Below, in pieces: positions 36,151-47,688 of a stretch of 64,000 bases of DNA; within the stretch, counting starts at the first letter, position 1, and every line of letters begins with the position of its first letter. The notes below the pieces were generated by a model. That model saw only the letters and a program-made list of their open reading frames with translations, was not told the DNA's origin and searched no databases. The position numbers and the translations under genes were made by a program. The stretch comes from Botrytis cinerea B05.10 (lineage: Eukaryota; Ascomycota; Leotiomycetes; Helotiales; Sclerotiniaceae): NCBI RefSeq assembly GCF_000143535.2, contig NC_037316.1:930001-994000 (forward strand), in the 5' to 3' direction.

Positions 36151-36587
36151 CGTGGAGGTAATAATTGAAATCGCAACAAGAAAAGCTTGTAATTGCCGCA
36201 AGTTCGAAGAAATTTGGCCAGGAAAGAAATTGATAATCGACAGGTGAAGTTCACAATCAATCTGTCGCGAGTGTTAGCAGACGCGAATTTGGTGATGGAA
36301 GTTGAAGAGGTACTAACTAGTTCTAGCCCAGCACGTGATATCTTACCTCAATGTAGAAGGACGGAGACTTGTAAAATCGTAAGACAACAACGCGAAAGAA
36401 GTTGATCAAAAACTTGCTGAAGGGAACACCAAGCTTTCGGAATCTTTGGTTCAGCCAAAGGTGCGGGTAGCTATCGGTCCCATATTCTCAAGAGAAAGTC
36501 AGTTGCGGCATTCGGCCGGTAATCCAATCCAACAGGCGAGCAGCTCCAGAGTTCCAATTTCGAGCCAGAATTTCGAGCCATGGGATT
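36151..36587. other. Short intergenic region upstream of Ssr4
   Basis: About 440 bases between the Ssr4 start and the stop of the next minus-strand gene. It includes the Ssr4 promoter. No gene seen. Confidence 0.45.
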
Positions 36588-37505
36588 TCAAGCAATACCA
36601 TATTCATTGACTTCTCCCTTGTAATAAAGTAGCAGGGTCTCAGGTTCCAAATCCATCTCTGGGAATTGTACACATTTAGCTCTGTGCTCTTCCACGAGAT
36701 ATCCATTGAATCCATCGTAGCTCCAGTCATAATCTTCTGTCTGATAGGATGGTTAGTTTATTGCATCTGGATGGATCAATTGGTTTCAAAAAGGGGGTGG
36801 CAGCAAGTCAGATACACAGACAAAAGATACAACAAGGAGCTTGAAAGGCACACAGGAGTGTATACTAACAGTGTCCATTACATCGCTCTCAAGGGATCTC
36901 AACACATTCCCAACCCCGAATTTTACTACCTCTCGACCCAAGGCGACAAACCCCTTGCCATTTGGACGCAGTAAGAGTCGCTCAGTAGAGATTGCTGGAG
37001 GAGACCTTGAACATTTTGAGAAATTCGGGATGAGCACCGACTTTGCCTCTTTCTTATTCTTCACAACTCCGCCAAAGCTAGTTTCTTTGGCGAACTTCGA
37101 GTTAAATACTGGCTTTTCCGACTTTCCAGGCTTTTTCGCTTTGGTTCCGCTAGAGGTATTCGTCTTGACAGGATATTTGATCTTTTTATCAAGATCCATT
37201 TGATCTTCCTTTGGTTCACCGCGTTCAACGGGATTGCAAGATTTCGTCAGGGAGGTCTTTATTCCTCGCAGCAAAGCTGCTTGCCGTTTGCTCAAGGGGT
37301 GATGAGCGAGTTGATTAGGAGAGGTCGCAGGAGTTGATGCGGAGCTACTCATCATCTCATCTGGGCTAGAAACCTGCTTCTTTGGGGAGGTTACCGTCCT
37401 TTTTGTATTCTTCGTAACTCTACCTTTGAGAGTTTTATGAACGATTGATCCGTTCATCTTGGTGGGAGTCGAGGGAGCAATTGGGTTTAATTGAAAAGAA
37501 AGCAT
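36588..37505 (-). CDS. Conserved-looking hypothetical basic protein with acidic C-terminal exon
   Basis: I do not recognise the family. The model complement(36588..36740, 36870..37505) gives 262 residues, with a 129-nt intron (donor GTTAGT, acceptor TATCAG). The first 200 residues are strongly basic and Ser/Thr/Pro-rich with nuclear-localisation-like KKPGKSEKP and several TPTK/SPKK motifs that could be CDK sites. The second exon changes character: TEDYDWSYDGFNGYLVEEHR, then CVQFPEMDLEPETLLLYYKG, an acidic aromatic segment that looks like a conserved folded or binding motif. Reading straight through the intron gives a hydrophobic Val/Cys-rich tail that is unlike the rest, which supports splicing. 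It is probably a nuclear or chromatin-associated protein. This is inference from composition. Confidence 0.6.
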
Positions 37506-38635
37506 TGTAATTTCAAACGTATGTATGAATTGTTAATACTCTTTTGTGTTTAGTTAGTTGTATTAATTGATCGTGGTTGTAAGTTGTAGCTGTAGGTTGT
37601 AGCTGTTGTTATGGTGGTAGTAATCCTAGTCGTAACAGTTGTAAGTTATTTTTCGGTATCAGATTTGCCTTTTAAAGAAAAGAAGAAGATAAGTTGTTTT
37701 CAATTAAAGCTACGGTCACGTAAGAAGAGGCTTGGAGAGGGCCACGAGGTATATCTGCAGTACCTTACTGACCGTATCAAATTTCATTCGCCTACATCCA
37801 AAGTTGACTTTTCGTATTTTACAGTGAATTTCGATAGGCGAGTATGATTGATTATGACGAGGAAGACGATAAGGAAGGTGAAAGTGAAGTTTGGAAGATG
37901 TTTATATTGATGATTGCCATTTCGACGCCAGTCCAGGAGTATGAATCGTTGTCAATTAGCGGTCATGGGCGATCGATATCAACAGCCGAATCATCGCTTC
38001 GAGTGAAATAGGGGGAAACTGGAAGAGTCATTCATGTCACATCTTACAGGAATCGAGTCTGATTCATAGGTATCAGGTAAATATTTATCCGCAGTATGAT
38101 GTGCTGCGTAAAGTCAATTTAAGCTATTTTGCTGGCATTTACTCCAGGTCAGTATTTTATCTACTCCTTGCCGGCATTGTCGTTGGTTCCAGATCAGTGT
38201 TCTCGTCTGATCCTCGTTAGCATCCTCGCTTGCTCTCAGTCATCTGTTGCAATCAATCAAATACTATATGAGAGGTGAGAAATTCCAACGCTTCGGGATT
38301 CGAGATGGGCTGTTGATGATAGGTGCTATGTGAGGGGAATGCATGTGAGCAATGGCATGGCAGGGCTGCTTGGGAGGTGTAGGATTTGTGATGAGATAAT
38401 ACCTCTGGATATTTACTCTGTTTTATTTTGCTATTCTCGTTTCTGTATGCTTGCTTTCTGTTGCATTTACTTTAGATTGTAAAGTTGTATAGTTGCATGT
38501 ATTCATTATCTTAACTATAAATGGCTTGTACTTGCACCGAACGCCTAATATACCGTAGGATATTCAAATTAACACCCTTAAATTCACAAATTTTCCAAAA
38601 AGATCCTCAACCTCCGAAAGATCCCCCAAAAGAAA
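37506..38635. other. Intergenic, no gene recognised
   Basis: About 1.1 kb upstream of the basic hypothetical gene and downstream of the P450 stop. It has repeated TTGTAGCTGTAGG units near 37580-37605. A 78-codon plus ORF at 37611-37847 has no family features. Confidence 0.5.
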
Positions 38636-40331
38636 CTACCACCCCACAACCTTCATCCTCACATTCATACCCCCTACCGGTTTCGTCGTCACCACCCCAC
38701 CCACCTTCACCCTCTCCTCCTTATCCCACATTTCCCACTCCAAACCTCCTACCGTCCCAGCCAACAAACACTTAAACTCACTAATCGCAAACCCTTTTCC
38801 AATACAACTCCTCTCGCCATGGAAAAACGTCATATTCGCAAAATTGCTCTCCGCGCCTCCGGTATTCGCACACCCGTCTTGGAGCCAGCGCTCTGGAGAC
38901 CATTCATCGGCCTTGGGGCCCCAGAGAAGTGGAGATCGGTTGATCGCGAGGGGGGAAATGAGCATGCGTGTTCCGAGAGGGATTGAGAGGGGTGCGGAGT
39001 TGGGAAGTGTGATGCTTGTAGGGCGGGTGGTTTTGCGTACGGAGATAGGAACGGTGGGATAGAGACGCAAGGTTTCTTGCATGACAGCGTTGAGAATGGG
39101 GAGAGAATCGATGATTGTGTGATCTGGTTGTGAGGAGTTGGGATCGCTCGGGGAAGGAATCGCAGCGTGGATTTCTTGACGGAGTTTGGCTTGCCAGTCA
39201 GGATGGATGGCGAGGAGATAGATGGCCCATGTGAGTGCTGAAGATGTGGTTTCGTGACCTGCGGCTAGGAATGTAAGGAGTTGATCTTCGAGGTCTTCGT
39301 TGCTGAAATCGTTGGATCGGACGAGGATACTGAGGATATCCATTCCGTCTATTGTTTTACCTTCGCTTACTGCTTGTCGTTTTTCATCGATGACTTCGCG
39401 ACAGAAGGTTCGAAGATTCCCGGTTGTTTCAGCAATTACCTTGCTATATTTGAATGGGAGTTTTTGAATGAGATCTTGAGGGCCGAAGATATTGGCTGCG
39501 AAGTAAAGACCCTTACCAAGGGTAGGTTCGAGAAGTTCGTTGTAATCCCGTACGAGAGGATCATCTGGATTTCGAAGAGCACCAAAGTCCCTACCCACAC
39601 CAGCTACACCAATAATATCTAATGTAACACGAGTAGCCCATTCATTAAATTCGATATGTGATTCATTTCTTTTCTCCAATGTACTTGTTTCGCTTATCTC
39701 TTGAGAGATACCTTCGACAAGACCAAGAGCTTTAGACCAGAATACTGGATATAGTCCTCTTATGTGTTTGACTTGAAAAGCGGGAAGTAAATGTTTGCGT
39801 TGAAACTTGTGAAGAGAACCTTCAGACAGGATAGGTCCCTCGCCCAAGATCAAAGAAAGAAATTTCCGAACTCCATGTGGCTTTTCATAATCGTATGAAT
39901 TATCCGCTAGAATAGTTTTCAATACTTGAGGAGATGTTGGAACGAGTCTTTCAATATTGCCAAAGGATCGAATCCGGAGTAAACCATCATTTGGTACATC
40001 TCTAACGAACTCTTGAATTTTTTGTCCGGGCGGCTTGGTAAATTGTGCTGTGCCATTACCCCAGAGAAAGTTATACGACTAGATATGAATGTTAGTAATC
40101 GAAGAAAGTTTCGAAAAGCAAGAAAACACTCACCACTGGACCTGGTAGATGACGAAGAGGACTGAAGAAGAAAGGGTATATGAACATGCGCCAAAATGAA
40201 AATAATGAAATGTCAACTAGAAGAAAACGAATCGCTGATCTCGAAATCCGGTCGACAATGAAGCAGTGTGGAAAAACATAAACCAAGATTGCAGCAAGAG
40301 CTGTACAAGCTACCCATTCTGTTTTCGCCAT
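38636..40331 (-). CDS. Cytochrome P450 monooxygenase, ER-anchored
   Basis: This is a microsomal heme-thiolate monooxygenase. Exons complement(38636..40078, 40134..40331) give 546 residues. N-terminal hydrophobic segments at about 7-30 and 35-57 precede the Pro-rich hinge (HLPGP), as in ER-anchored P450s. The I-helix oxygen-binding motif AGHETTSS is at about 339, the K-helix ETLR at 401-404, the PERW segment before the heme region, and the heme-binding loop FFHGERSCIGKG with ligand Cys491. All hallmark residues are present, so it should be active. Its layout is like CYP4/CYP52-type clans or fungal clans hydroxylating fatty acids or xenobiotics; family assignment needs alignment. Neighbours are housekeeping genes, so there is no sign that it belongs to a biosynthetic cluster. 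Confidence 0.92.
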
Positions 40332-41239
40332 CTTTCCAATTTCTCTCAATCAAATATAAATATGTATAGTAATAATGCGAAGAAGAAATACAAGTAGGAT
40401 TACCCACACGATCATAGAAAGAAGGAAGCCTATGTATCTTATATCTAGCAAGCTTCAATCGCCTAGCCATACAAAACCGTACTATCAACACTTTAGAAAC
40501 AATCTACCAGGCAATTCAATGGACGTTTCAACAACGAACGGAAGCAACCCTGGCAGTCCATCAGTCAAGTACGGCCAGGTTCATCTTTCATCTCGGAATC
40601 ACATGCTATTTGACATGTTTACAGCTTTGACAACACCAAAACTCTTTGGTTTTTGCCTGAAACACGAATCGATGGAACAAGGGGTACGTTTCTAAATTTC
40701 CTTGCGAGCCAGTCAGAGTTCTTGCAATTGAGTTATCATCAAGGCTGAGCGATAAATCCTGATAATGTGTGGTGGGGTAGGATAGTATGGGGGAGTGTTC
40801 TTTCTGTGGCAGGCACGCGGAACTGAGGCGGGGTGTGCATTGGCTGACTAACCTAACTACTATTCCCCTTAATACACGAACCGATAATCATGGCCACACC
40901 AATCATTTCTCTCTGAAGACTAGGCGTGATTGGTATGTAGGTACCCTTTGAAACAATCATAAATTCAAACTATTGTTATGCTTATCTATTAAGTAAAGAA
41001 TGCTGCTCTGGGTAATTTCGACCATACAAATTATCGTGGCGTTGTATCTCAAGGATCAGCTCGATCAGAAGTGTACCATTAATGAATATAAAGCCAAACC
41101 TCGGTTGCGTTGCTTTTGACATGCGCCGACGATCATTACTTCTCTCTCTCGTCCTTTCTTCCTCGTCCCTTCTTCCCCTCCCCATAAACTTCGACTAGCC
41201 TGACACCCACTGACTTGGTATCAAGTCATAATCTGACAA
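40332..41239. other. Upstream region of P450 gene
   Basis: About 900 bases between the P450 start and the stop of the RBM42-like gene, both on the minus strand. A 106-codon plus ORF (40375-40695) lacks family features. Confidence 0.5.
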
Positions 41240-42370
41240 TTATCCTAAAACCTTCAAGCCACCCTTAGTTTTGCTTCCCGCCTTTTGTATTCCAGCTCCA
41301 GTCCTATCTTTATTACCTTGTCCCCCATCATTCCTATTACCTCCTTTACCCTTGTTTTTATTATTCTTTCCATGTTTGTTGTCCTTAGGTGTAACAGCCT
41401 TGATCTCGGTAGTGCTTCTTCTTAAAAGAACAGGATGACTACCGATATATTTTCCTTGCATATCCCTAGCAGCTTGAAAGAAATCATCTCCATCACTAAA
41501 ACTGACAAACCCATAACCTTTACTTTTCGTAGTACGTTTATCTCGAATAACTCGTGCTTTTTGTAAGGACGTCCAACGAGAAAATGCCTTGTGTAAAGAT
41601 TCATCAGTAACTTCACCAGCAAGATTACCAACGAAAAGGCGAAAATGAGAAGGATCCCATTCAAGAAGGGAGGAATCTGTCCATTGTGAGCCACCACCTG
41701 TTCGTACAACTGTCTTTTGGTTGGTCTTAGAATCCGACACAATTGCTGCCACACCTGTATCATTGTGCGCGGCGTTTGTGATTGCTTGTGAAGTCATGCT
41801 AGGTCCAGTCTCGGTTCTACCTAATGGTGTCGCATTCGCATTCGATGCTGATGTGGAACTTTCTCCAGGCGTTGGGTATTTTCGAACAGCTCCAGTATAA
41901 CCATTATTAGAGGTAGAAGTTGCATTTGCATCCTTTCCAGCGTATGCGCTTTGCCATTGTGCTATTTGGGCTGCCATCTCTGGATCTTCATCATATCCAC
42001 CCACACCACGTCCTGCAGATGCTGTCGGTGGCGCAAAGGGATTTCGAATTTGTGGTGCAGCTCCATAAGCAGCTTCTTGTTGTGGTGCACCAGAATATGG
42101 ATTATATGGTTGAGGCTGCTGATAAGCCGTGGGAGGTTGTTGAAAGCCTTGATGGCTTGGCTGTACTGGAGCAGCTACCGATCTGGGAGCGAAACCAGCA
42201 AAGCCGCCATATCCTCCTGATGCAGGAGGTCTCGATGGGCCATTGTTGTTGTTGTTACTGAATGCAGGTTTAAAACCGGCTTGTGGATTTGTGGATGGAG
42301 GTGGTCGAGCGGGTAAGGAGGGATGTGGCGAAGGAGTGGATTTGATACCTGGTGGTGGTGGATAGGACAT
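41240..42370 (-). CDS. RRM RNA-binding protein, RBM42-like
   Basis: A single exon gives 376 residues. The N-terminal 140 residues are Pro/Gln/Gly/Asn-rich, starting MSYPPPPGIKSTPSPHPS, with a Pro-Tyr-Gln-rich low-complexity part. The RRM spans about 243-320: RNP2 is LFVGNL (245-250) and RNP1 is KGYGFVSF (284-291), followed by MQGKYIGSHPVLLRRS. The segment VTDESLHKAFSRW and the R-D-K-R loop match the RBM42 family, linked to splicing and mRNA handling in animals. The C-terminal tail is rich in Lys, Asn and Gly and should be a basic disordered RNA-contacting tail. ATG at 42370 is preferred, because the in-frame upstream extension has no family support. Confidence 0.9.
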   Translation of the reverse strand: MSYPPPPGIKSTPSPHPSLPARPPPSTNPQAGFKPAFSNNNNNGPSRPPASGGYGGFAGFAPRSVAAPVQPSHQGFQQPPTAYQQPQPYNPYSGAPQQEAAYGAAPQIRNPFAPPTASAGRGVGGYDEDPEMAAQIAQWQSAYAGKDANATSTSNNGYTGAVRKYPTPGESSTSASNANATPLGRTETGPSMTSQAITNAAHNDTGVAAIVSDSKTNQKTVVRTGGGSQWTDSSLLEWDPSHFRLFVGNLAGEVTDESLHKAFSRWTSLQKARVIRDKRTTKSKGYGFVSFSDGDDFFQAARDMQGKYIGSHPVLLRRSTTEIKAVTPKDNKHGKNNKNKGKGGNRNDGGQGNKDRTGAGIQKAGSKTKGGLKVLG

Positions 42371-44150
42371 GATGAATTGCTGTACGTATATCTCTTGATG
42401 AGTGTTTAGACGTACCTTTGCGCTTTCAAAACGCACTGGCTATACCAAAAACCCTAAACAGAAACCGAATATTTCTTGCGAAACTCTGTTGTGATTGTTG
42501 TTGACTTTTCCGATGTAGATATATCAAGGTTTGCGATTAAGTGGCGTTGAAATGTGCGCGTTTTTGATTGATACGGCTGGGATAGTTTATGATTTGGCAA
42601 TGCGACCGACGTTGTTGTCTACGATGCGGCGCCGAGAATGCATCAATCTAGAATTATTTTACAGCACGTGATGCATATTAGTCAGCTTGCGTTGAGCTCT
42701 GGCTGACTCAGCATCTGTGCCTTAGAACGTGGGCTCTGCAATAGTTGTTTCGGGCCGATCGGAAAGATGAATTTCCCGTTTGTTTTAGCTTGGTGGGGTG
42801 AACTACGAAATACCTAGTAATAAATATCAACAACCACTTGGCTCGTCATAACTGTTGGTGGTGAGAAGAAAACGGAAACATCTAGAAGTCTAGAATTTCC
42901 CTAAACGAGGACCTGAGTTGGAAGAGTTGGTCGACGAGAATGGATATTGCGCTTTGTAGATGTAGATGTAGATGAGTTGTGCATTGTGCGTGATGTAGGT
43001 TTACCAACCGGAGAAATGACAAGCAGAGAAGAAAGAAAATATGTAGATAAAAGTGGGGTGGAGGGGACTGACAACTTACACTTTTACTCTGCACTTGCAC
43101 GTTACCAGACAAACAGCCTGGCACAGGAAATGCTGACCAACGGAGAATCCTATTCCTATGGGAAGGCGGTATGGAGAATATCTGGAGCGACGAGGTGCGA
43201 GGTGCTCACTTTGTCAGCATGGCACGAGAAAGAGAAATGCTGTAAAGTAAAGTAAAGTAGCCAGCGAGGACGAGTCGGCATATCATCGCACCTCGTTCAC
43301 CCATGATCAATGTCAAACCAGATGAATAATCCAGAGGCGTCACCGAAGAGCAAGCAAGTGTCTCGTAAGCCATCATGGAAAAAGCCATCGTAATTGGGAT
43401 ACCCGGACAGACCTTTTCTATTCTCGATACAGCTTCACCGAAGATGTCGAGGAGGGACGAGTTAGTAAGGAGGGGTAATGCATTCAGCCAATCATCGCCA
43501 CGGAACCAAATTAATGGCCCAAAAGGGTTAAATGATTGAAGAATCGTATATAGAAGTAATCCAATCATTTTCGCTACTACATCATAATATCATAATATCT
43601 CGCTGCGTCGTATATTCTCCCATAAAGATCTTCCGAAAACAGCTCGTCGGCGTTAAATTCTTGGGGTCCTTTGGGAGAGCATCTCCTCCAAGCAAGGCAA
43701 GGCAAGGAAGAGGTCAAGGTCAAGGTCAAGGTCATCCATCCATCCATCCATCCATCCATCCATCCATCTTGGGAGCCAAAGGGTCGAGTACGGACTTGGA
43801 GTATGAACGTGAACATGAGACCAGGAGTCCCACGAAATAGTAATAGCGGTGCCGGTGCTTCTGAAGTAAGTTAACTAACTAATCAAAAGAATAAGAGAGC
43901 TTTGCTTTGCCCCTCCTTTTAAAATGGTTGTTTTGGAGAAGGCCCAACCATCTTTCATTACTTAACCATCCTCCCATCCTCCCTTCTCTTTCCTACCTCT
44001 TCTATTTTAGTCTCCCTCTTCATTCTTCCCCCCCTCCCCATTTCTTCCGAACAACAAATTAATTCTCAACTCTTTTGTCAACAACAATCATTGAAACATC
44101 ATCAGGATAAATTCAATCAACGTTTAATTCATCTACAAAACCATCTCAAG
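42371..44150. promoter_or_regulatory. Divergent region between RBM42-like and 6PGD genes
   Basis: About 1.8 kb holds both promoters. AGGTCA units and a CATC array lie at 43711-43768. A pyrimidine-rich stretch at about 43970-44080 just before the 6PGD start is typical of strongly expressed fungal housekeeping promoters. A 120-codon minus ORF at 43206-43568 is not supported as a gene. Confidence 0.5.
43711..43768. repeat. AGGTCA x4 next to (CATC) x9
   Basis: Four direct AGGTCA copies (43711-43734) run into nine CATC copies (43733-43768). AGGTCA resembles a nuclear-receptor half site, but no fungal factor is implied; it is more likely a simple repeat. Confidence 0.85.
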
Positions 44151-45969
44151 ATGTCTGCACCACAAGCAACGTAAGTATTATTCACATCCTTTGCATACAT
44201 CCCAACAAAAGAGCTGTTGCCCTCCATGTCGTCGTTGCAAGAATACCCCGCCATCAGACACGTTTCTTTTCAAATCAAACATAGCAACAAACATCCCCTT
44301 CAAACATACTTACTGACGATGATTCAGCGGAGATTTCGGCCTCATCGGCTTGGCTGTTATGGGTCAAAACATTATCCTCAACGCTGCTGACCACGGTTTC
44401 AACGTTATTGCTTTCAACCGTACCACATCAAAGGTTGATCGTTTCCTCGAGAATGAGGCTAAGGGTATGACAATTTCTCCATTACTCTTTTGGCAGATGA
44501 TGAGAATCAAAACTCTAACGACCCTGGCTCTACAGGCAAATCCATCGAGGGTGCACACTCAATTGAAGAGTTCTGCGCCAAGTTGAAGAAGCCCCGTCGT
44601 ATTATGCTTTTGGTCATGGCTGGTAAGCCAGTTGACGACTTCATCGAGACCATCCTCCCACACATTGAGGAAGGTGATATCATCATTGACGGTGGTAACT
44701 CACATTTCCCCGATACCAACCGCAGAACAAAATACTTGGCTCAAAAGGGTATCCGTTTCGTTGGTAGCGGTGTTTCCGGTGGTGAAGAGGGTGCCAGATA
44801 CGGTCCATCTTTGATGCCTGGTGGAAACGAGGAGGCCTGGCCATACATCAAGGATGTTTTCCAAAGCATTGCTGCCAAGTCTGATGGTGAGGCATGCTGC
44901 GAATGGGTTGGTGATGAGGGTGCTGGTCACTACGTCAAGATGGTTCACAACGGTATTGAGTATGGTGACATGCAACTCATTTGCGAAGTATGTAAATCTA
45001 ATCACCTTTGACGAGAATTTTAAACTGACTTTTATAGGCTTATGATATCATGAAGCGTGGTCTTGGTATGCAAGACAAGGAAATCGGTGATGTTTTCGCC
45101 GAATGGAACAAGGGTGTCCTCGATTCATTCTTGATCGAAATTACCCGTGATATTATGTACTTCAACGATGATGATGGAACCCCACTCCTCGAGAAGATTA
45201 TGGATTCCGCTGGACAAAAGGGTACCGGAAAGTGGACTGCCATCAACGCTCTTGACCTCGGAATGCCAGTTACTTTGATTGCCGAGTCTGTCCTTTCCCG
45301 TTGTCTTTCATCCCTCAAGGAGGAGCGTACTCGTGCCTCCAAGGTCCTTTCTTACGTTGGACGATCAAACAAATTCGAGGGTGACAAGAAGCAATTCCTC
45401 GAGGATTTGGAGCAAGCTTTGTATGCTTCAAAGATTATTTCATACGCTCAAGGTTTCATGCTTATGCAAGAGGTACGATCAGATCCATAAAAACTTGAAA
45501 AAATATTTTGATACTAACAATGTTTCAGGCTGCTAAGGAATTCAAATGGAAGCTCAACAAGCCATCCATTGCTTTGATGTGGAGAGGTGGATGCATTATC
45601 AGATCCGTTTTCCTCAAGGATATCACAGCTGCTTACCGTGCTGATGATAACTTGGAGAACTTGTTGTTCAGTGACTTCTTCAACAAGGCCATCCACAAGG
45701 CTCAACCAGGATGGAGAGATGTTGTTTCCAAGTCTGCCCTCATGGGTATTCCAACCCCAGCTTTCTCCACTGCTTTGTCTTGGTTCGATGGTTACCGTAC
45801 CAAGGATCTCCCAGCCAACCTTCTCCAAGCCCAAAGAGATTACTTTGGTGCCCACACCTTCAAGATCAAGCCAGAGCACGCCTCTGAGAAATACCCAGTC
45901 GGAAAGGATATTCACGTCAACTGGACTGGACGTGGAGGAAATGTTTCCGCTTCTACTTACCAAGCATAA
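44151..45969 (+). CDS. gnd1: 6-phosphogluconate dehydrogenase, decarboxylating
   Basis: This enzyme of the oxidative pentose phosphate pathway converts 6-phosphogluconate and NADP+ to ribulose 5-phosphate, CO2 and NADPH in the cytosol. Exons 44151..44170, 44328..44464, 44536..44987, 45038..45472 and 45529..45969 give 494 residues, normal for the family. The Rossmann motif is [13 protein letters not shown] near the N-terminus, followed by NRTTSKVD, the NADP-phosphate binding loop. [15 protein letters not shown] and [20 protein letters not shown] are active-site segments, and [18 protein letters not shown] carries the catalytic lysine. The signature [11 protein letters not shown] is present. 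The first coding exon is only 20 nt, before a 157-nt intron; the last intron has a perfect TACTAAC branch site. The upstream region is pyrimidine-rich, consistent with high expression. Confidence 0.97.
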
Positions 45970-47688
45970 ATTGGATATATTTTTTATTGATGGGAAAGAT
46001 AGCGCAATGGCGATTCATGCCTAAAATTGGCGACAGGGGAAATGTATTTAGACTACGCATGCAATGAATGAAATGAAATGGTACACGAATTAATTTATTT
46101 GATGGTTTACATTACTTTATTGTTGAACATGATTTTGGCTGTGAGTTTGATGCTTTGATATGTTCTCTTCATGATACCTAGGATTGAAGACTTTGTGGAT
46201 GTATCCGTTGCCGCCGGGGAGAAGGGGTGTGAGGTTTAGATCTATGGAGAGGAGAGGAGAGGAGGGGAGAGGAGAGGAGAGCGTGAGTATGAGTATGATT
46301 ACAACAGCAGATTATGAGGCAAAGATAAATACTTAGCCTTGATTTCAAGATGATATCCACCCCACCCCCTTCCTTTCACCTCCGCACTTTCAACCCACAA
46401 TCCCCTCAAATACATCATCGCCCATCTCTCGGGTCCTCATCTCAAGAGAACAGCACCCGCACCTCTTGTGGATCCTTCTCAGTCTCTCCTCACCACTTCT
46501 CGCGCCTCGCCAATTCGGCTCAAATCTAGACACCTCTCTTGTAGATTTATGGATTGGGTTTCATGGGGGAAACACTCCCCTGGTGTGTGGTTTACTTAGG
46601 CTAAGGCAAGGTAAGGCAAGGGAAATTCAATAATGATTTTCTGTTCTGTTCTGTTCTTTGTTTGGCTTGGTTTGGCTTGGTTTAGCACTTGGGATGGATG
46701 GAGATGCTGTGGGTAGAGGAGATGGTGTGGGTATAGATAGTGTGTTGGCTGGTGGGATTATGGGATTGTATGATTGTGGGATGGGTGTTGGATTGTGGTA
46801 CTGGGAATCTGGGAATCGTGGGTGTTTGTGGATCCTCAGCTTGGATGATTTTAGGAAGTGGGGAAGTTGAGGGGAGCGATTATGGGTTTCTGGCTCGTTA
46901 ATATAATTAGCAGCTTTGTCAGTGTATACTTGAGCTTAGCGGTTCTTTGTTTGGGAATGAGTTTGAAAAGTCTAGATGACTTGATGATTTGTATACTATG
47001 AAGGTCGCACACATCCAAGTTTATTATGGAGAATCATGCGCTCGAGTCAATTGATGGTATGGACTCATTTGGACTCTGTTGGTTTGAACATAAGTCTCAT
47101 TGTTGTTAGATGTCTTTATGGTTGGTAGTCGGGGAGATGGATATCGTCGTGTCGAGTCCTATTTTTTGAAGAACATCTGATTTTTCGGCTTGGGGAATGG
47201 CAATCTTGGTTTCTGTTTTGAGTTGTGGGAGCATTGTGGAAATGATGTCGAATGTGCAGAGAGAGCTTTGGAGTCTCTTCGTACGCTTTGTTAGGTGTTT
47301 CAAGGGGCTGGTGGTATATGGTGGATTGTCTTGAAATCTGTAAATCGATAAGTTGGAGTTGAAGAAAGAATTACTTCTCTGTTATGGAATGGAAGGGAGC
47401 TGAAAGTTTAGAATATCTTGTTGCAGTAGCGTTCCGAAAAGGTCGTTGATATTGCTGCTTTTTGTAATATCAAGCTTTACATCTTCACCTCGCCTCACCT
47501 GCCCTGCCCTAACCTCACTTCACTTAAAACATATCTCAAAAACATTAGTTCAACCGATTGATTAAAACAAACGAACTTTGATAAAATCAAAATATTCCTC
47601 GACCTTTTAAAAATTACAATGAACAATTTCTTCTGATCAAAACGTTCAGGATGGAAGCACATGAGATATACAAACCACTTGGCCAGCA
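45970..47688. other. Intergenic, GGAGA and TTGGC repeats, no gene recognised
   Basis: About 1.7 kb. GGAGA-type units lie at 46244-46281, and GTTCT and TTTGGCTTGG units near 46640-46690. A 65-codon minus ORF at 47106-47303 reads like protein in its second half (AIPQAEKSDVLQKIGLDTT) but is too short and isolated to call. Confidence 0.5.

Noticed and set aside
38636..40331. Secondary-metabolite cluster around the P450
   Set aside because: Flanking genes are an unknown basic protein, Ssr4, RBM42-like and 6PGD; no backbone synthase is present.
43206..43568. 120-codon minus-strand ORF with hydrophobic stretches
   Set aside because: No family features, isolated in a promoter region, no supporting splice or start context; likely chance.
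47106..47303. 65-codon minus ORF that partly reads like protein
   Set aside because: Too short and without a family or clear splice partners; could be a fragment, but nothing confirms it.
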